A stretch of DNA of 64,000 nucleotides from an uncultured Roseateles sp. (GTDB lineage Bacteria > Pseudomonadota > Gammaproteobacteria > Burkholderiales > Burkholderiaceae_C). A program made the position numbers and the translations under genes. The notes beneath the pieces are model-generated. The model ran no database searches and was not told where the DNA came from. It worked only from the letters and a program-made list of their open reading frames with translations. The DNA is taken from contig NZ_CAJYPS010000023.1 in NCBI RefSeq assembly GCF_913777145.1, positions 286,912-350,911 on the forward strand, written 5' to 3'. This document shows, one piece after another, positions 27,150-36,783 of the stretch (the stretch's first letter is position 1; the number at the start of each line of letters is the position of its first letter).

Positions 27150-29953
27150 GGCGCAGGCACCCAGCCGCCGGGCGCGCCGGTGGCGATGGTGGAGTTCTGG
27201 AACACCTCGGCCCGCGTGGTGAGGCCTGCGGGCGAACCCAGCTGGCGGGCCAGCACGAGGTCGGTGGGGACGCCACCCACCTTCACCGAGGCCAGGCCCA
27301 GGCGCGCGCTGACATCCAGCGGCGCGCCGTCCAGGTCCAGGCTGCCGTACTCGCGCCAGCCCACGGCCTCGGTGGCGCCGCCGTCCGCAGTGCCGGCCCA
27401 GGGCGGCGGGTTGCTGCTGCAGTTGCCCGTGCCGGTGCCGGTCTTGCTGGTGCCGGTGCCCACACACCAGCCCACCGGCAGGATGTGCGGCCCCATGCGG
27501 GTGTTCACGAAGGCGATGTGGTCGAGGTAGGCGGTGGACGTGGTGCCGCCGCTGCGCGCCAGGTAGGCCTGGGTCACGCCCGGCTCGGCGGTGAGCCGGC
27601 TGTTGAGGAACACAAAGCCCTTGTCCCCCGCGGTGGCGCGCGATTGCAGGATGTAGCCCGGCGATCCGCTGGCCGGGTCGGCCACCGAGCGGATCTCGCA
27701 GTCCTCGAACAGGCTGGCCATCACGCCGCCCCAGATGAAGTCCACATTGCCGGCCACCAGCGACTGGTAGATCCAGTTGTAGCCCTTGAGCTGCAAGGTG
27801 TCCTGCTGACTGAGGAAATTCATCTGCCGGGCCACCAGCCGGGCCGCGGCGGCCGTGGTGCTGGTGTTGAAGTAGATCGCCTCGGCCTGGTTGTCGAGCG
27901 CGGTGCTGCGCACATGGGGGTTTTGCAGCGTGAAGTTCTGCAGCGTCAGCAGGTCCGAGCTCTCCACCAGCAGCGAGGAGCGCCCGCCGCCCAACACGCG
28001 GTGGCCTGCCGTGCGGCCCGAGGTGCTGAGCGCGGTGCCGGCACTGGCGCTGCTGGCGCCACTGCCCGAGTTCAGCGACTCGAAGTTCACGTCGCCCACC
28101 ACCACGCCGTCGCGGCTCTCGCCGACGATGCTGAGGTTGGCCACCTTGCGCAGCACGTTCAGCTCCGGGTAGCGACCATTGCCCAACGTGATGAGCTTGG
28201 GCGTGGCCACGGTGTTGCAGCCGTAGCTGGCCGGGCTGGTGGTGGAGCAGTAGCTCATCACCCAGTTCAGCGCGCCCTGCAGCGTGCGGAAGTCGGCCTC
28301 GCTGCCGCTGTCGTCCACGCGCAGCACGGTGTAGCTCGCCGGCGCGGCGCGGGTGGTGAAGCGCCAGCCATCGGCCTTGGTGATGCCCGCAAAGGCCGCG
28401 CCCTTGATGCTGCCCGACAGCACGCCGGCATCCAGCGTCACGTAGTAGGTGGTGTTGAAGTCCAGCCGGTTGTTGTGCAGCTTCACCGACGCGGTGCTGC
28501 CGCTGACGCTGACCGGCCGGTACCAGACATAGCGCGCAAACGTCGCCCCTTCGGGCATCGCGCCCAGGCCCAGCGCGTCGATCTCGAGGTTGGTGCGCGG
28601 CAGCACGGTCTGGGTGTCGGTGGCCGAGGGCGCGGTGCTCAGGTCGATGCTGTCCACCAGCACATCGTCGCTGGCGCGGTAGACATTGATGCGGCCGCTG
28701 CTGCCTAGGGTGGGCGGCGCATCGAAGGACAGCGACAGCCGCGTGTCGACGTGCACCTGCGACTCGCCGACCGCAGGCCGCTTGGTGCCGGCCACGTCGT
28801 CCACATTGCCGTTGCCGGCAATCTGGGTGCTGAGCTTGCCGGCCCCGGCCTGGGCCAGCGCATTCGCCTTGACCAGCGCCACCGGCCGCGGCTTGAACGC
28901 ATAGGCCGGCGTGAAGGCCGTGCCCGGCAACACGCTGCAGGCGCCCAGCGGCGCGCCGTTGAGCGCGGAGCCGCTGTCCTGGAACACGCCGCTGCGGTCG
29001 CCGCCGGGATAGCTCACCACGCTGTCGCAGCCCGCGGCGCCGTCGATCGCGAACACATTGGCGTGCGAGATCACATTGCCCTGCTTGCCCAGGCCAATGC
29101 TGTAGGCGTGCGGGTAGGGGTTGGCCGTCTTGCTGCCAACGAAGTAGTTGTTGAACACATGGACCTGGCCGAAGCGCACGCGCGGCACGCGCTGGCTCAG
29201 ACCGTCGAACACGTTGTTGGCGATGGTCACGCGCAGCTTGCCGGCATCGCTGGTGAGGCTGTCCGAGCCGCCTATCAGCATGGTCTTGTCATGCTGCGTG
29301 ATGCGGTTGTAGGAGACCGTGATCAGGTCCGCGCCCTTGGTGATGTCGATCGCGCCGTCGTGGCACTGCTTGGTCTTGCCGTTCTCCACGGGCAGCGTGT
29401 CGTCGGTGACCGGCGCATCGGTGATGGTGTTGTGGTCTATCCAGACCTGGGTGGCGGTGACGATGCCGATGGCGTCGTACTGCGAGTTCCAGTTGCCGGC
29501 GGCGCCGTCGCTCGGGTCCCAGACCGGCCCCACGTCGCAGGGGGCGACGATGTGCAGGTTGCGCACGATGACCTGGTTGACGCTGCTGATGTCTATCCAG
29601 GCGTTCACGAAGCCCGCGCCCGGCCCCTCGCCGATCAGCGTGGTGTTGCTGGGCAGGCGCACGCGCGAGCGGGTCTTCTGGTCCGCCGTGTTCGCGAACG
29701 GCGTGCCCTCGCTCATGTCGATGGTGCCGGCCACCTTGATGATCTTGGGCGCCGTGCCGCCATTGGCCAGCGCGTTCAGCAGCTCGGCCCGGTTGCGCAC
29801 GGTGTAGATGTGGTCGGGCGTGGCGGCCGCACCGCCCACGGTGCCGGCGCCCCAGCCGTCCGCCGGCGCGACCTGCAGCGCCGCATCGGCCGCGACTGCG
29901 TTCAGGCTGACGGCCAGCAGCGCGGCCAGGCTCAGGGTCTGCAGCGTCTTCAT
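27146..29953 (-). CDS. Fusion: N-terminal pectate lyase (PL1) + Ig-like domain + C-terminal pectin methylesterase (CE8)
   Basis: PL1 motifs 'AIDITKGADLITVSYNRITQHDKTMLIGGSDS', 'RVPRVRFGQVHVFNNYF'; CE8 motifs 'DFRTLQGALNWV', 'LKGYNWIYQSLVAGNVDFIWGGVMASLFEDCEIRS', 'RMGPHI'. Confidence 0.9.
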   Translation of the reverse strand: MKTLQTLSLAALLAVSLNAVAADAALQVAPADGWGAGTVGGAAATPDHIYTVRNRAELLNALANGGTAPKIIKVAGTIDMSEGTPFANTADQKTRSRVRLPSNTTLIGEGPGAGFVNAWIDISSVNQVIVRNLHIVAPCDVGPVWDPSDGAAGNWNSQYDAIGIVTATQVWIDHNTITDAPVTDDTLPVENGKTKQCHDGAIDITKGADLITVSYNRITQHDKTMLIGGSDSLTSDAGKLRVTIANNVFDGLSQRVPRVRFGQVHVFNNYFVGSKTANPYPHAYSIGLGKQGNVISHANVFAIDGAAGCDSVVSYPGGDRSGVFQDSGSALNGAPLGACSVLPGTAFTPAYAFKPRPVALVKANALAQAGAGKLSTQIAGNGNVDDVAGTKRPAVGESQVHVDTRLSLSFDAPPTLGSSGRINVYRASDDVLVDSIDLSTAPSATDTQTVLPRTNLEIDALGLGAMPEGATFARYVWYRPVSVSGSTASVKLHNNRLDFNTTYYVTLDAGVLSGSIKGAAFAGITKADGWRFTTRAAPASYTVLRVDDSGSEADFRTLQGALNWVMSYCSTTSPASYGCNTVATPKLITLGNGRYPELNVLRKVANLSIVGESRDGVVVGDVNFESLNSGSGASSASAGTALSTSGRTAGHRVLGGGRSSLLVESSDLLTLQNFTLQNPHVRSTALDNQAEAIYFNTSTTAAAARLVARQMNFLSQQDTLQLKGYNWIYQSLVAGNVDFIWGGVMASLFEDCEIRSVADPASGSPGYILQSRATAGDKGFVFLNSRLTAEPGVTQAYLARSGGTTSTAYLDHIAFVNTRMGPHILPVGWCVGTGTSKTGTGTGNCSSNPPPWAGTADGGATEAVGWREYGSLDLDGAPLDVSARLGLASVKVGGVPTDLVLARQLGSPAGLTTRAEVFQNSTIATGAPGGWVPAP

Positions 29954-30507
29954 GCGGACCTCCGTGCCCGGCGCAGGCCGGCCAGCAGCGCAAGACCTGC
30001 CCCCATCAGCGCCAGCGACACGGGCTCGGGCACGGGGCTGACGCTGATCTGCGCGACGAAGCTGCCGTACCCGCTGCCGAAACCCCGGTCGGAGAAGCTG
30101 AGGCTGACGGTGCGCGGCCCCAGCACCTGCAGCGTCACGCCGCTGGCGCCGTCCAGCAGCGTGAAGGCTGTGATCTCGCCCGCCAGGCCGCTGAACTCGA
30201 AGCTCAGCGTGTAGCTGCCCGGCACCAGCGGCGTGCCTGTGTTGTTCATCACCTCCAGTCGCCCGTCGGTGCCGAAGTCCAGGCCCAGCGCGTAGTCGCC
30301 GGTCAGAAACTCCAGCTCGGCCGCGGCCAGCGCCACGATGTTGCTGCCGGCCTCGTCGGCAAAGCCGTGGTCCAGGCCCAGCAGCACGCTGCTGGCGCCG
30401 CTGACCTGGCCGGTGATCAGGGTGCCGGCGGGCAGGCCGTCGGCCAGGGCCGACGGGCCGAGCAGCCATGCGGCGGCCGCGACCGCCAGGGTCTTGCGCA
30501 TCTTCAT
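29950..30507 (-). CDS. PEP-CTERM sorting domain-containing protein
   Basis: 'ISVSPVPEPVSLALMGAGLALLAGLRRARRSA' C-terminus; signal peptide; overlaps PL1-CE8 start. Confidence 0.85.
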   Translation of the reverse strand: MKMRKTLAVAAAAWLLGPSALADGLPAGTLITGQVSGASSVLLGLDHGFADEAGSNIVALAAAELEFLTGDYALGLDFGTDGRLEVMNNTGTPLVPGSYTLSFEFSGLAGEITAFTLLDGASGVTLQVLGPRTVSLSFSDRGFGSGYGSFVAQISVSPVPEPVSLALMGAGLALLAGLRRARRSA

Positions 30508-30568
30508 CGTCTTGTCTCCGTGTCTGGGGCGGCCGCCGGTCGGGCGGCGGCGGAACTGCGCTGGGGGC

Positions 30569-30587
30569 AGACCCGGGGGCCGGGTCT
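30569..30587 (-). terminator. Candidate hairpin downstream of TonB receptor gene
   Basis: AGACCC-GGGGGCC-GGGTCT inverted repeat in the gap between receptor and PEP-CTERM genes; no U-tract. Confidence 0.3.
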
Positions 30588-30677
30588 TGCTGGGGCGGGC
30601 AGTCAGGGCCCGACAGGGACGGCGGGGCGCCAACGTCAGGTCGGCACCCCCGGGGCGGGCCGGAGCCCGCGGTCGGG

Positions 30678-33635
30678 TCAGAACTTGTAGCGGGCGCCGA
30701 TCAGGTACTCGCGACCGGTCACGTGGTAGACCACCGAGCTGTTGCGTGCGCGGCTGATGAACTGGTCGTTCACCGCGTTGGTCAGGTTCACGCCCTCGAG
30801 GGTGAGGTCCAGCTGCGGCGTGATCTTGTAGCTGACCGACAGGTCCACATTGGTGCTGCCGTTCTTGCCTTCCACATCGTTGTTGTTCTGGCCCGGCACG
30901 CGGGTCAGGAAGGAGGAGCGGCGCGACACCGACACGCGGGCACTGAATGTGCCGTCGTCGTAGTACAGCGTGCCGTTGGCGGACTTGGGTGACATGTTCA
31001 GCAGGTCGTCCACGATGACGCTGGAGCTGGTGGGCGACACCAGGTAGGTGATCTTGGACGAGACCTTGGTGAAGTTCAGCAGCACGCCGAAGTTCTTGCC
31101 CCAGGCCGGCAGGAAGTTGAAGGGCTGCTGGAAATTGATCTCGTAGCCCTTGAGCTTGCCGCCCGGGGTGTTGATGGGCGTGGTCAGCTGGAACACCTCT
31201 TCGCCGGTGAAGTTGGACGGCAGCAGCGACAGCGGCAGGCCGGTGTCCTTGTAGGCCACGTTGGTGCGCAGGCTTTGGATGTAGGTGTCGATGTTCTTCT
31301 GGAACAGGCCCACGCCTATGAAGCCGTTGCGGTCGTGGTACCACTCGGCGCTGAGGTCGAAGGTCTTGGCGCGGAAGGGCTTGAGCGTCGGGTTGCCCGA
31401 GGTGATGGACAGCGTGCCGGTGGTGGAGATGGAGCCGCCCGGGTTGAGGTTGCCCAGCTGAGGCCGCGCCATCGCCTTGGACGCCGCGAAGCGCAGCATC
31501 ACGTCCGGCGTCAGGCTGGCCGCGAGATTGAGCGCGGGCAGCGTGTCGCTGTACTTGTTGGTGGTGGTCACCTCGGTACCGCCGCCGGTGGACTGGTAGC
31601 CGGTCGCGACCTGCTCGGTGCGCACATAACGCACGCCCACGTTGCCCTCGACCTTGATGCCGAAGGGGCGCTGCGAGAACTCCAGCATCAGGTAACCGCC
31701 CGAGTCGGTTTCCTGCACTGCGCGGTTGTTGCCGCGCGCATTGCCGTTGGTGGTGGAGGACAGCGTGAAGTCGCCGGGGCCGCCCGCGGGGCCGCTCTTG
31801 ATGCAGTTGCAGTAGATGTCGTAGGCCGCCACGATGGCCTGCAGGTCCGGAATGACCCAGCTGGTGGGCACGCCGGCCGGCAGGGACAGGCCCTTGCCGA
31901 AGCCGCTCAGCGTGGTGGTCAGGCCGTTGATGCCGCCGGCAGGCGCAAAGATGGTGTCGTTCTGGTTGACGCGGCGGAACTCGTAGGTGTCGAACTTGTA
32001 CTTCTTGTGCTGCACGCCGCCCTTGAGCGTGAACTGGTTGGGCACGGCCTCCCAGGCCAGATCCAGCTGGGCCACGTCGTTGCGGTTGTTCGCGCCCTGC
32101 GGCCGGATGCGGATCTCGCTGGTGGTGGTGTTGCTGACCGTGGCGGCCTGGGTGCCCGAGCTCGCCACCGGCACGCCGACGATGGACAGACCGCCGCTGC
32201 CGGCCTGGGTCACGTCGAAGGGATAGCCGATCACCGGCAGGCGGTTGTTGCCACGGAAGTCCAGCGAATAGCCGTTGACGTTGAGCGCATCCAGCGTGGT
32301 GGTGGTCTGCACCGGGTTGCGGAACTTGGAGTCAGCCCGGCCCAGGCGCAGCTGGGCGCGCAGGTGGTCGCTGAACTCATGCTCCACGGTCAGCGTGGGC
32401 TGGGTGAAGGTGGTGCTCAGCTCGTCGTAGCGCGACTCGGAGCGCACGTCCACGCCGTTGTACTTGCCGTACAGCAGCGCGCCGTTGCTGTCGTACTGGG
32501 CCTCGACCACGCTGGTCTGCGGCTTGCCGCCCTGGCTGGCGGTGCGGCTGAAGGAGATGGCCTCCAGGAAGTCTTCCTGGCGCGTGGCCTTGAGCTTGGA
32601 ATACAGCATGTCCACGCTGACCAGCGTGGTGTCGGCCGGGCGCCATTGCCAGGCGGCGGTGATGCCCAGCCGGTCCTGGTCATGGGTGAGGCGGCCGTAG
32701 CGCGGCAGGCGCGGGTGGAAGTTGTCGGCGCTGCTGGCCGCGGTGTAGGTGGCGGTATTGGCGGCGTTCACCGGCAGCCGGGCCGGCGGCAGGGAGCCGG
32801 GCACCGAGGAGCTGCCGCCGGTGCCGCAGTTGCCGGTGCCGGGGGCGCACCAGCCGCCGGAGGACGCACCGTTGTCCCAGCGCACCGTGGAGAAGCCTTC
32901 TTCAAACAGGCGGCGCTTGGACACCGCGCCCGACAGCAGCAGGCCCATGCTGCCGTTCGCAAAGGTGTTGGACACCAGGAAGGCGGCGCGCGGGTCGGTG
33001 TCGCCTATCAGGTCGTTGTAGCGCCCCTTCAGCGACGCGGTCGCGACAAAGCCCTTGAGGTCGAAAGGCCGCGAGGCCTCCAGGTCCACGGTGGCGCCGA
33101 GCGACCCCTCGTCCACGTCGGCCTGGTTGCTCTTGCGCACGGTCAGGCTGCGGAACAGCTCGGACGCGAACACGTTGAAGTCGAAGCCGCGGCTGCGGTT
33201 GGCGCCGCCCGAGCTGTCGGTGCCGCCGGTGGTGGCCAGCGCCTCGATGCCGTTGATGCGCACGCGGGTGAAGTCGGCGCCCAGGCCGCGTACCGTGATG
33301 CTGCGGCCCTCGCCGGCGTCACGGTCGATCACCACGCCGGGCACGCGCTGCAGCGACTCGGCCAGGTTGGTGTCGGGGAACTTGGCGATGTCTTCCGCCT
33401 TGATGACGTCGACGATGCCCTTGTCCTGCCGCTTGGCGTTCAGTGCGCTTTCCAGCGACGCACGAATGCCGGTGACGGTCACGGTCTCGAGCTGGTTGGT
33501 GTTCTTGGCTTCGGCGGCCTGTTGGGCCTGGGCCCACAGCGGCAGCGCGATCAGGCCGGCGGCCAGCGCCACTGGGCGCAGTCGCGGGGCACGGGAAGCG
33601 GGCAACGCACGGATGTGCGCACGGATGGCGGGCAT
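30678..33635 (-). CDS. TonB-dependent receptor (oligosaccharide type), pectin locus
   Basis: 'NQLETVTVTGIRASLESALNAKRQDKGIVDVIKAEDIAKFPDTNLAESLQRVPGVVIDRDAGEGRSITVRGLG' plug, barrel ending '...REYLIGARYKF'. Confidence 0.93.
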   Translation of the reverse strand: MPAIRAHIRALPASRAPRLRPVALAAGLIALPLWAQAQQAAEAKNTNQLETVTVTGIRASLESALNAKRQDKGIVDVIKAEDIAKFPDTNLAESLQRVPGVVIDRDAGEGRSITVRGLGADFTRVRINGIEALATTGGTDSSGGANRSRGFDFNVFASELFRSLTVRKSNQADVDEGSLGATVDLEASRPFDLKGFVATASLKGRYNDLIGDTDPRAAFLVSNTFANGSMGLLLSGAVSKRRLFEEGFSTVRWDNGASSGGWCAPGTGNCGTGGSSSVPGSLPPARLPVNAANTATYTAASSADNFHPRLPRYGRLTHDQDRLGITAAWQWRPADTTLVSVDMLYSKLKATRQEDFLEAISFSRTASQGGKPQTSVVEAQYDSNGALLYGKYNGVDVRSESRYDELSTTFTQPTLTVEHEFSDHLRAQLRLGRADSKFRNPVQTTTTLDALNVNGYSLDFRGNNRLPVIGYPFDVTQAGSGGLSIVGVPVASSGTQAATVSNTTTSEIRIRPQGANNRNDVAQLDLAWEAVPNQFTLKGGVQHKKYKFDTYEFRRVNQNDTIFAPAGGINGLTTTLSGFGKGLSLPAGVPTSWVIPDLQAIVAAYDIYCNCIKSGPAGGPGDFTLSSTTNGNARGNNRAVQETDSGGYLMLEFSQRPFGIKVEGNVGVRYVRTEQVATGYQSTGGGTEVTTTNKYSDTLPALNLAASLTPDVMLRFAASKAMARPQLGNLNPGGSISTTGTLSITSGNPTLKPFRAKTFDLSAEWYHDRNGFIGVGLFQKNIDTYIQSLRTNVAYKDTGLPLSLLPSNFTGEEVFQLTTPINTPGGKLKGYEINFQQPFNFLPAWGKNFGVLLNFTKVSSKITYLVSPTSSSVIVDDLLNMSPKSANGTLYYDDGTFSARVSVSRRSSFLTRVPGQNNNDVEGKNGSTNVDLSVSYKITPQLDLTLEGVNLTNAVNDQFISRARNSSVVYHVTGREYLIGARYKF

Positions 33636-34018
33636 GGTTGTCTCCTGGCGCTCTGACCACCTCGGCACCTGGGGCGTCCGGGCAGTTCTCGGGTTCGATG
33701 CCGCGATGGCCTATCCATCGGCGGCCGGTGGGCCTGGGCGCTCGCAGGGCACCCGTCAATCTCGGGCCGGAGGCCGCAGCAGGCGGCCTTCCGGGGCGGG
33801 CGACGGCAACACCACTTCGTCGCTTCGATCTCCAAACTCCCGCCCTGACACCGATGAGGCCTATGGAGCGGGGAGCCCTGCCGCCACCCGCATCAGGTCC
33901 AAGCACCTGCCGCGTCGGCCCCGGATGTGATCCGATAGGCCGGGCTTGCAGGATGTTGGGCGCTCATGACGGGTGTCGAGCTGGCTTGGAGCGCATGATA
34001 GGCCCACGAATCAATTTT

Positions 34019-34033
34019 CGGAACGGCGGTTCA
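34019..34033. promoter_or_regulatory. Weak KdgR-like site CGGAAC-GGC-GGTTCA in TonB receptor/kduI divergent region
   Basis: On the minus strand TGAACCGCCGTTCCG, similar to the kdgK site TGAACCGTTGTTTCA. Confidence 0.35.
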
Positions 34034-34096
34034 CTAATTGAAAACCATGATTCCGACGCCTTGTCGGCCGCCTTAAGCTCCGGCAGCCGCGTGAAG

Positions 34097-34111
34097 TGGA
34101 ACCGCGTTTCA
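34097..34111. promoter_or_regulatory. KdgR-like operator TGGAAC-CGC-GTTTCA
   Basis: One mismatch to a TGAAAC-N3-GTTTCA palindrome, 33 bp upstream of kduI ATG. Confidence 0.6.
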
Positions 34112-34143
34112 ACTTTCCCACAACACGACGTCCAGGAGACACC

Positions 34144-34980
34144 ATGGAAATCCGCCAACCCATACACAGCGACCACGCCCGCACGCTAGACACCACGGGC
34201 CTGCGCCAGCAGTTCCTCGTCGAGACGATGTTCAAGCCGGACGAGGCCACCCTCACCTACAGCCAGATCGACCGCATCATCGTCGGCGGCATCCAGCCCG
34301 TGACCCAGGCGGTGCGCTTTTCGCCCGAGCTGGGCCGGCACACCGGCACCGACTTCTTCCTGCAGCGCCGTGAGCTGGGCCTGATCAACATCGGCGGCGC
34401 CGCCCGCGTGACGGTGGACGGCCAGGTCTACGACATCGCGCCGCGCGAGGCGCTCTATGTGGGCCAGGGCGCGAAGGAGATCGTGTTCGAGAGCGTGGAC
34501 CCGCAGCAGCCGGCCAAGCTCTACTTCAACAGCGCCCCGGCCCACACCAGCTATCCCACGCGCAAGATCACCCAGGCCCAGGCCAGCCCCGAGACGCTGG
34601 GCAGCGCCGAAACCAGCAACCGCCGCACCATCTACAAATACCTGGTGCCCGACGTGCTGCCCACCTGCCAGCTGCTGATGGGCCTGACCCAGCTGGAGCC
34701 CGGCTCGCTGTGGAACACCATGCCCTGCCACACGCATGCAAGGCGCATGGAGGTCTACTTCTACTTCGACATGAGCGAGCAGGCGGTGGTCTTCCACATG
34801 CTGGGCGAGCCCACCGAGACCCGTCATCTGGTGGTGCGCAACGAGCAGGCCGTGATCAGCCCCAGCTGGAGCATCCATTCCGGCGTGGGCACCCAGGCCT
34901 ACACCTTCATCTGGGGCATGGTGGGCGAGAACCAGGTCTTCAAGGACATGGACCACGTGCCCATGACCACGCTGCGCTGA
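34144..34980 (+). CDS. kduI: 5-dehydro-4-deoxy-D-glucuronate isomerase
   Basis: '[49 protein letters not shown]', '[16 protein letters not shown]'. Confidence 0.96.
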   Translation: MEIRQPIHSDHARTLDTTGLRQQFLVETMFKPDEATLTYSQIDRIIVGGIQPVTQAVRFSPELGRHTGTDFFLQRRELGLINIGGAARVTVDGQVYDIAPREALYVGQGAKEIVFESVDPQQPAKLYFNSAPAHTSYPTRKITQAQASPETLGSAETSNRRTIYKYLVPDVLPTCQLLMGLTQLEPGSLWNTMPCHTHARRMEVYFYFDMSEQAVVFHMLGEPTETRHLVVRNEQAVISPSWSIHSGVGTQAYTFIWGMVGENQVFKDMDHVPMTTLR

Positions 34981-34992
34981 AGGACGGCCGCC

Positions 34993-35754
34993 ATGATCCT
35001 GGACAACTTCCATCTGGCCGGCAAGACGGCCATCGTGACGGGCTGCAACACCGGCCTGGGCCAGGGCATGGCGACCGCCCTGGCCCAGGCGGGGGCGGAT
35101 ATCGTCGGCATCAATGTGTCGGACCCGACCGAGACCCGCAGCGCGGTCGAGGCCCACGGCCGCCGCTTCCTGGACCTGCGCGCCAACCTGGCCGACGTGG
35201 GCTGCATTCCCGACCTGGTGGCCCAGGCCCGGGCGCTGAACGGCGGCGTGCACATCCTGGTCAACAACGCCGGCATCATCCGCCGCGAGGACGCGATCAA
35301 GTTCTCCGAGGCCGACTGGGACGATGTCATCGACCTCAACCTCAAGTCGGTGTTCTTTCTGTCCCAGGCCGTGGCCAAGCTCTACATGGCCCAGGGCAGC
35401 GGCGGCAAGATCATCAACATCGCGTCCATGCTGAGCTTCCAGGGCGGCATACGCGTGCCCTCCTACACCGCCAGCAAGAGCGGCGTGATGGGCATCACGC
35501 GCCTGATGGCCAACGAATGGGCCCAGCACCGCATCAATGTGAACGCGATCGCGCCGGGCTATATGGCCACCAACAACACCGCCCAGCTGCGCGCCGACGA
35601 GCACCGCAATGCGGCCATCCTGGAGCGCATCCCGGCCGGCCGCTGGGGCACGCCGCAGGACCTGGCCGGCCCGGTGGTGTTCCTGTCGTCCGCCGCCTCC
35701 GACTATGTGAACGGCTACACCATCGCGGTCGACGGGGGCTGGCTGGCAAGGTAA
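34993..35754 (+). CDS. kduD: 2-dehydro-3-deoxy-D-gluconate 5-dehydrogenase (SDR)
   Basis: SDR with 'FHLAGKTAIVTGCNTGLGQGMATALAQAGADIVGIN', directly after kduI. Confidence 0.94.
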   Translation: MILDNFHLAGKTAIVTGCNTGLGQGMATALAQAGADIVGINVSDPTETRSAVEAHGRRFLDLRANLADVGCIPDLVAQARALNGGVHILVNNAGIIRREDAIKFSEADWDDVIDLNLKSVFFLSQAVAKLYMAQGSGGKIINIASMLSFQGGIRVPSYTASKSGVMGITRLMANEWAQHRINVNAIAPGYMATNNTAQLRADEHRNAAILERIPAGRWGTPQDLAGPVVFLSSAASDYVNGYTIAVDGGWLAR

Positions 35755-35756
35755 GG

Positions 35757-35872
35757 CTCACCCCCTACGCGCTGACGCGCGCCCCTTTCGAGGGGGCGAA
35801 GCCAGCGGCCCGGCCCGGCCGGTTCCGCGGCTTCACTGGATGATCCGCCGGCTGACGCGGCGGACTCATAAA
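35757..35872. repeat. Intergenic palindromic (REP/MITE-like) block
   Basis: Contains CGCCCC-TTTCGAG-GGGGCG and CCGCCG-GCTGACG-CGGCGG inverted repeats in a non-coding gap inside an operon. Confidence 0.45.
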
Positions 35873-35898
35873 AATCACCGACGGAGACACGGTGAGCT

Positions 35899-36783
35899 AT
35901 GTACGAGAACAAAAGACTAGGCTTTCTCTTTGTGCTGCCCTTCGTGCTGGGCGTGCTGCTGTTCAAGCTCTTCCCCTTCGTGATGAGCTTTGCGCTGAGC
36001 TTCACGCAGTACGACCTGATCGATCCGCCCGAGTGGGTGGGGCTGCGCAACTACCAGGAGATGCTGAGCAGCGACCCGCTGTTCACCAAGTCCCTGGGCG
36101 TCACGCTGACCTTCGCGCTGCTGGCCGTGCCGCTGCGCGTGGGCTTCGCGCTGGTCGTGGCCCAGGTGCTGAACTTCCGCCTCAAGGGCATCAACGCGTT
36201 TCGCGCGGCCTTCTACATCCCGTCCATCCTGGGCGGCTCCATCGCGGTCGCGGTGCTGTGGCGCTTCCTGTTCGCGAAGAACGGCCTGGTCAACATCCTG
36301 CTGGGCAAGCTGGGGCTGGATCCCATCCCCTGGCTGGCCGACGAGCACTACTCGATGTGGACCATCGTGCTGCTGTTCACCTGGCAGTTCGGCTCGGCCT
36401 GCGTGATCTTCCTGGCCGCGCTGCAAAACGTGCCCAAGTCGCTCTATGAGGCCGCCGAGATAGACGGCGCCAGCACGAATCAGCAGTTCTGGAAGATCAC
36501 CGTGCCGCTGATCACGCCGGTCATCTTCTTCAACCTCATCATGCAGATGGTGCATGCCTTCCAGGAGTTCAACGGCCCCTACCTGATCACCGAGGGCGGC
36601 CCGCTGCACTCCACCTATGTGCTGGCGCTCTACATCTACGACCAGAGCTTCCGCTTCTTCAACCTGGGCTATGGCGCCGCGCTCAGCTGGGTGCTGTTCG
36701 CGCTGGTGGCAGGTCTTGCGGCGATCTCCTTCTGGAGCAGCAAGTACTGGGTGTTCTACGCCGGCGAGAAAGACAAGAAATGA
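35899..36783 (+). CDS. Carbohydrate ABC transporter permease (TogM-like)
   Basis: MalF-type permease; EAA loop 'YEAAEIDGASTNQQFWKITVPLITPVIFFNL'. Confidence 0.9.
   Translation: MYENKRLGFLFVLPFVLGVLLFKLFPFVMSFALSFTQYDLIDPPEWVGLRNYQEMLSSDPLFTKSLGVTLTFALLAVPLRVGFALVVAQVLNFRLKGINAFRAAFYIPSILGGSIAVAVLWRFLFAKNGLVNILLGKLGLDPIPWLADEHYSMWTIVLLFTWQFGSACVIFLAALQNVPKSLYEAAEIDGASTNQQFWKITVPLITPVIFFNLIMQMVHAFQEFNGPYLITEGGPLHSTYVLALYIYDQSFRFFNLGYGAALSWVLFALVAGLAAISFWSSKYWVFYAGEKDKK

Noticed and set aside
31275-33656. 793-aa plus-strand ORF opposite the TonB receptor
   Set aside because: Antisense shadow ORF; V/A/G/H-rich with no motif, while the minus strand is a clear TBDR.
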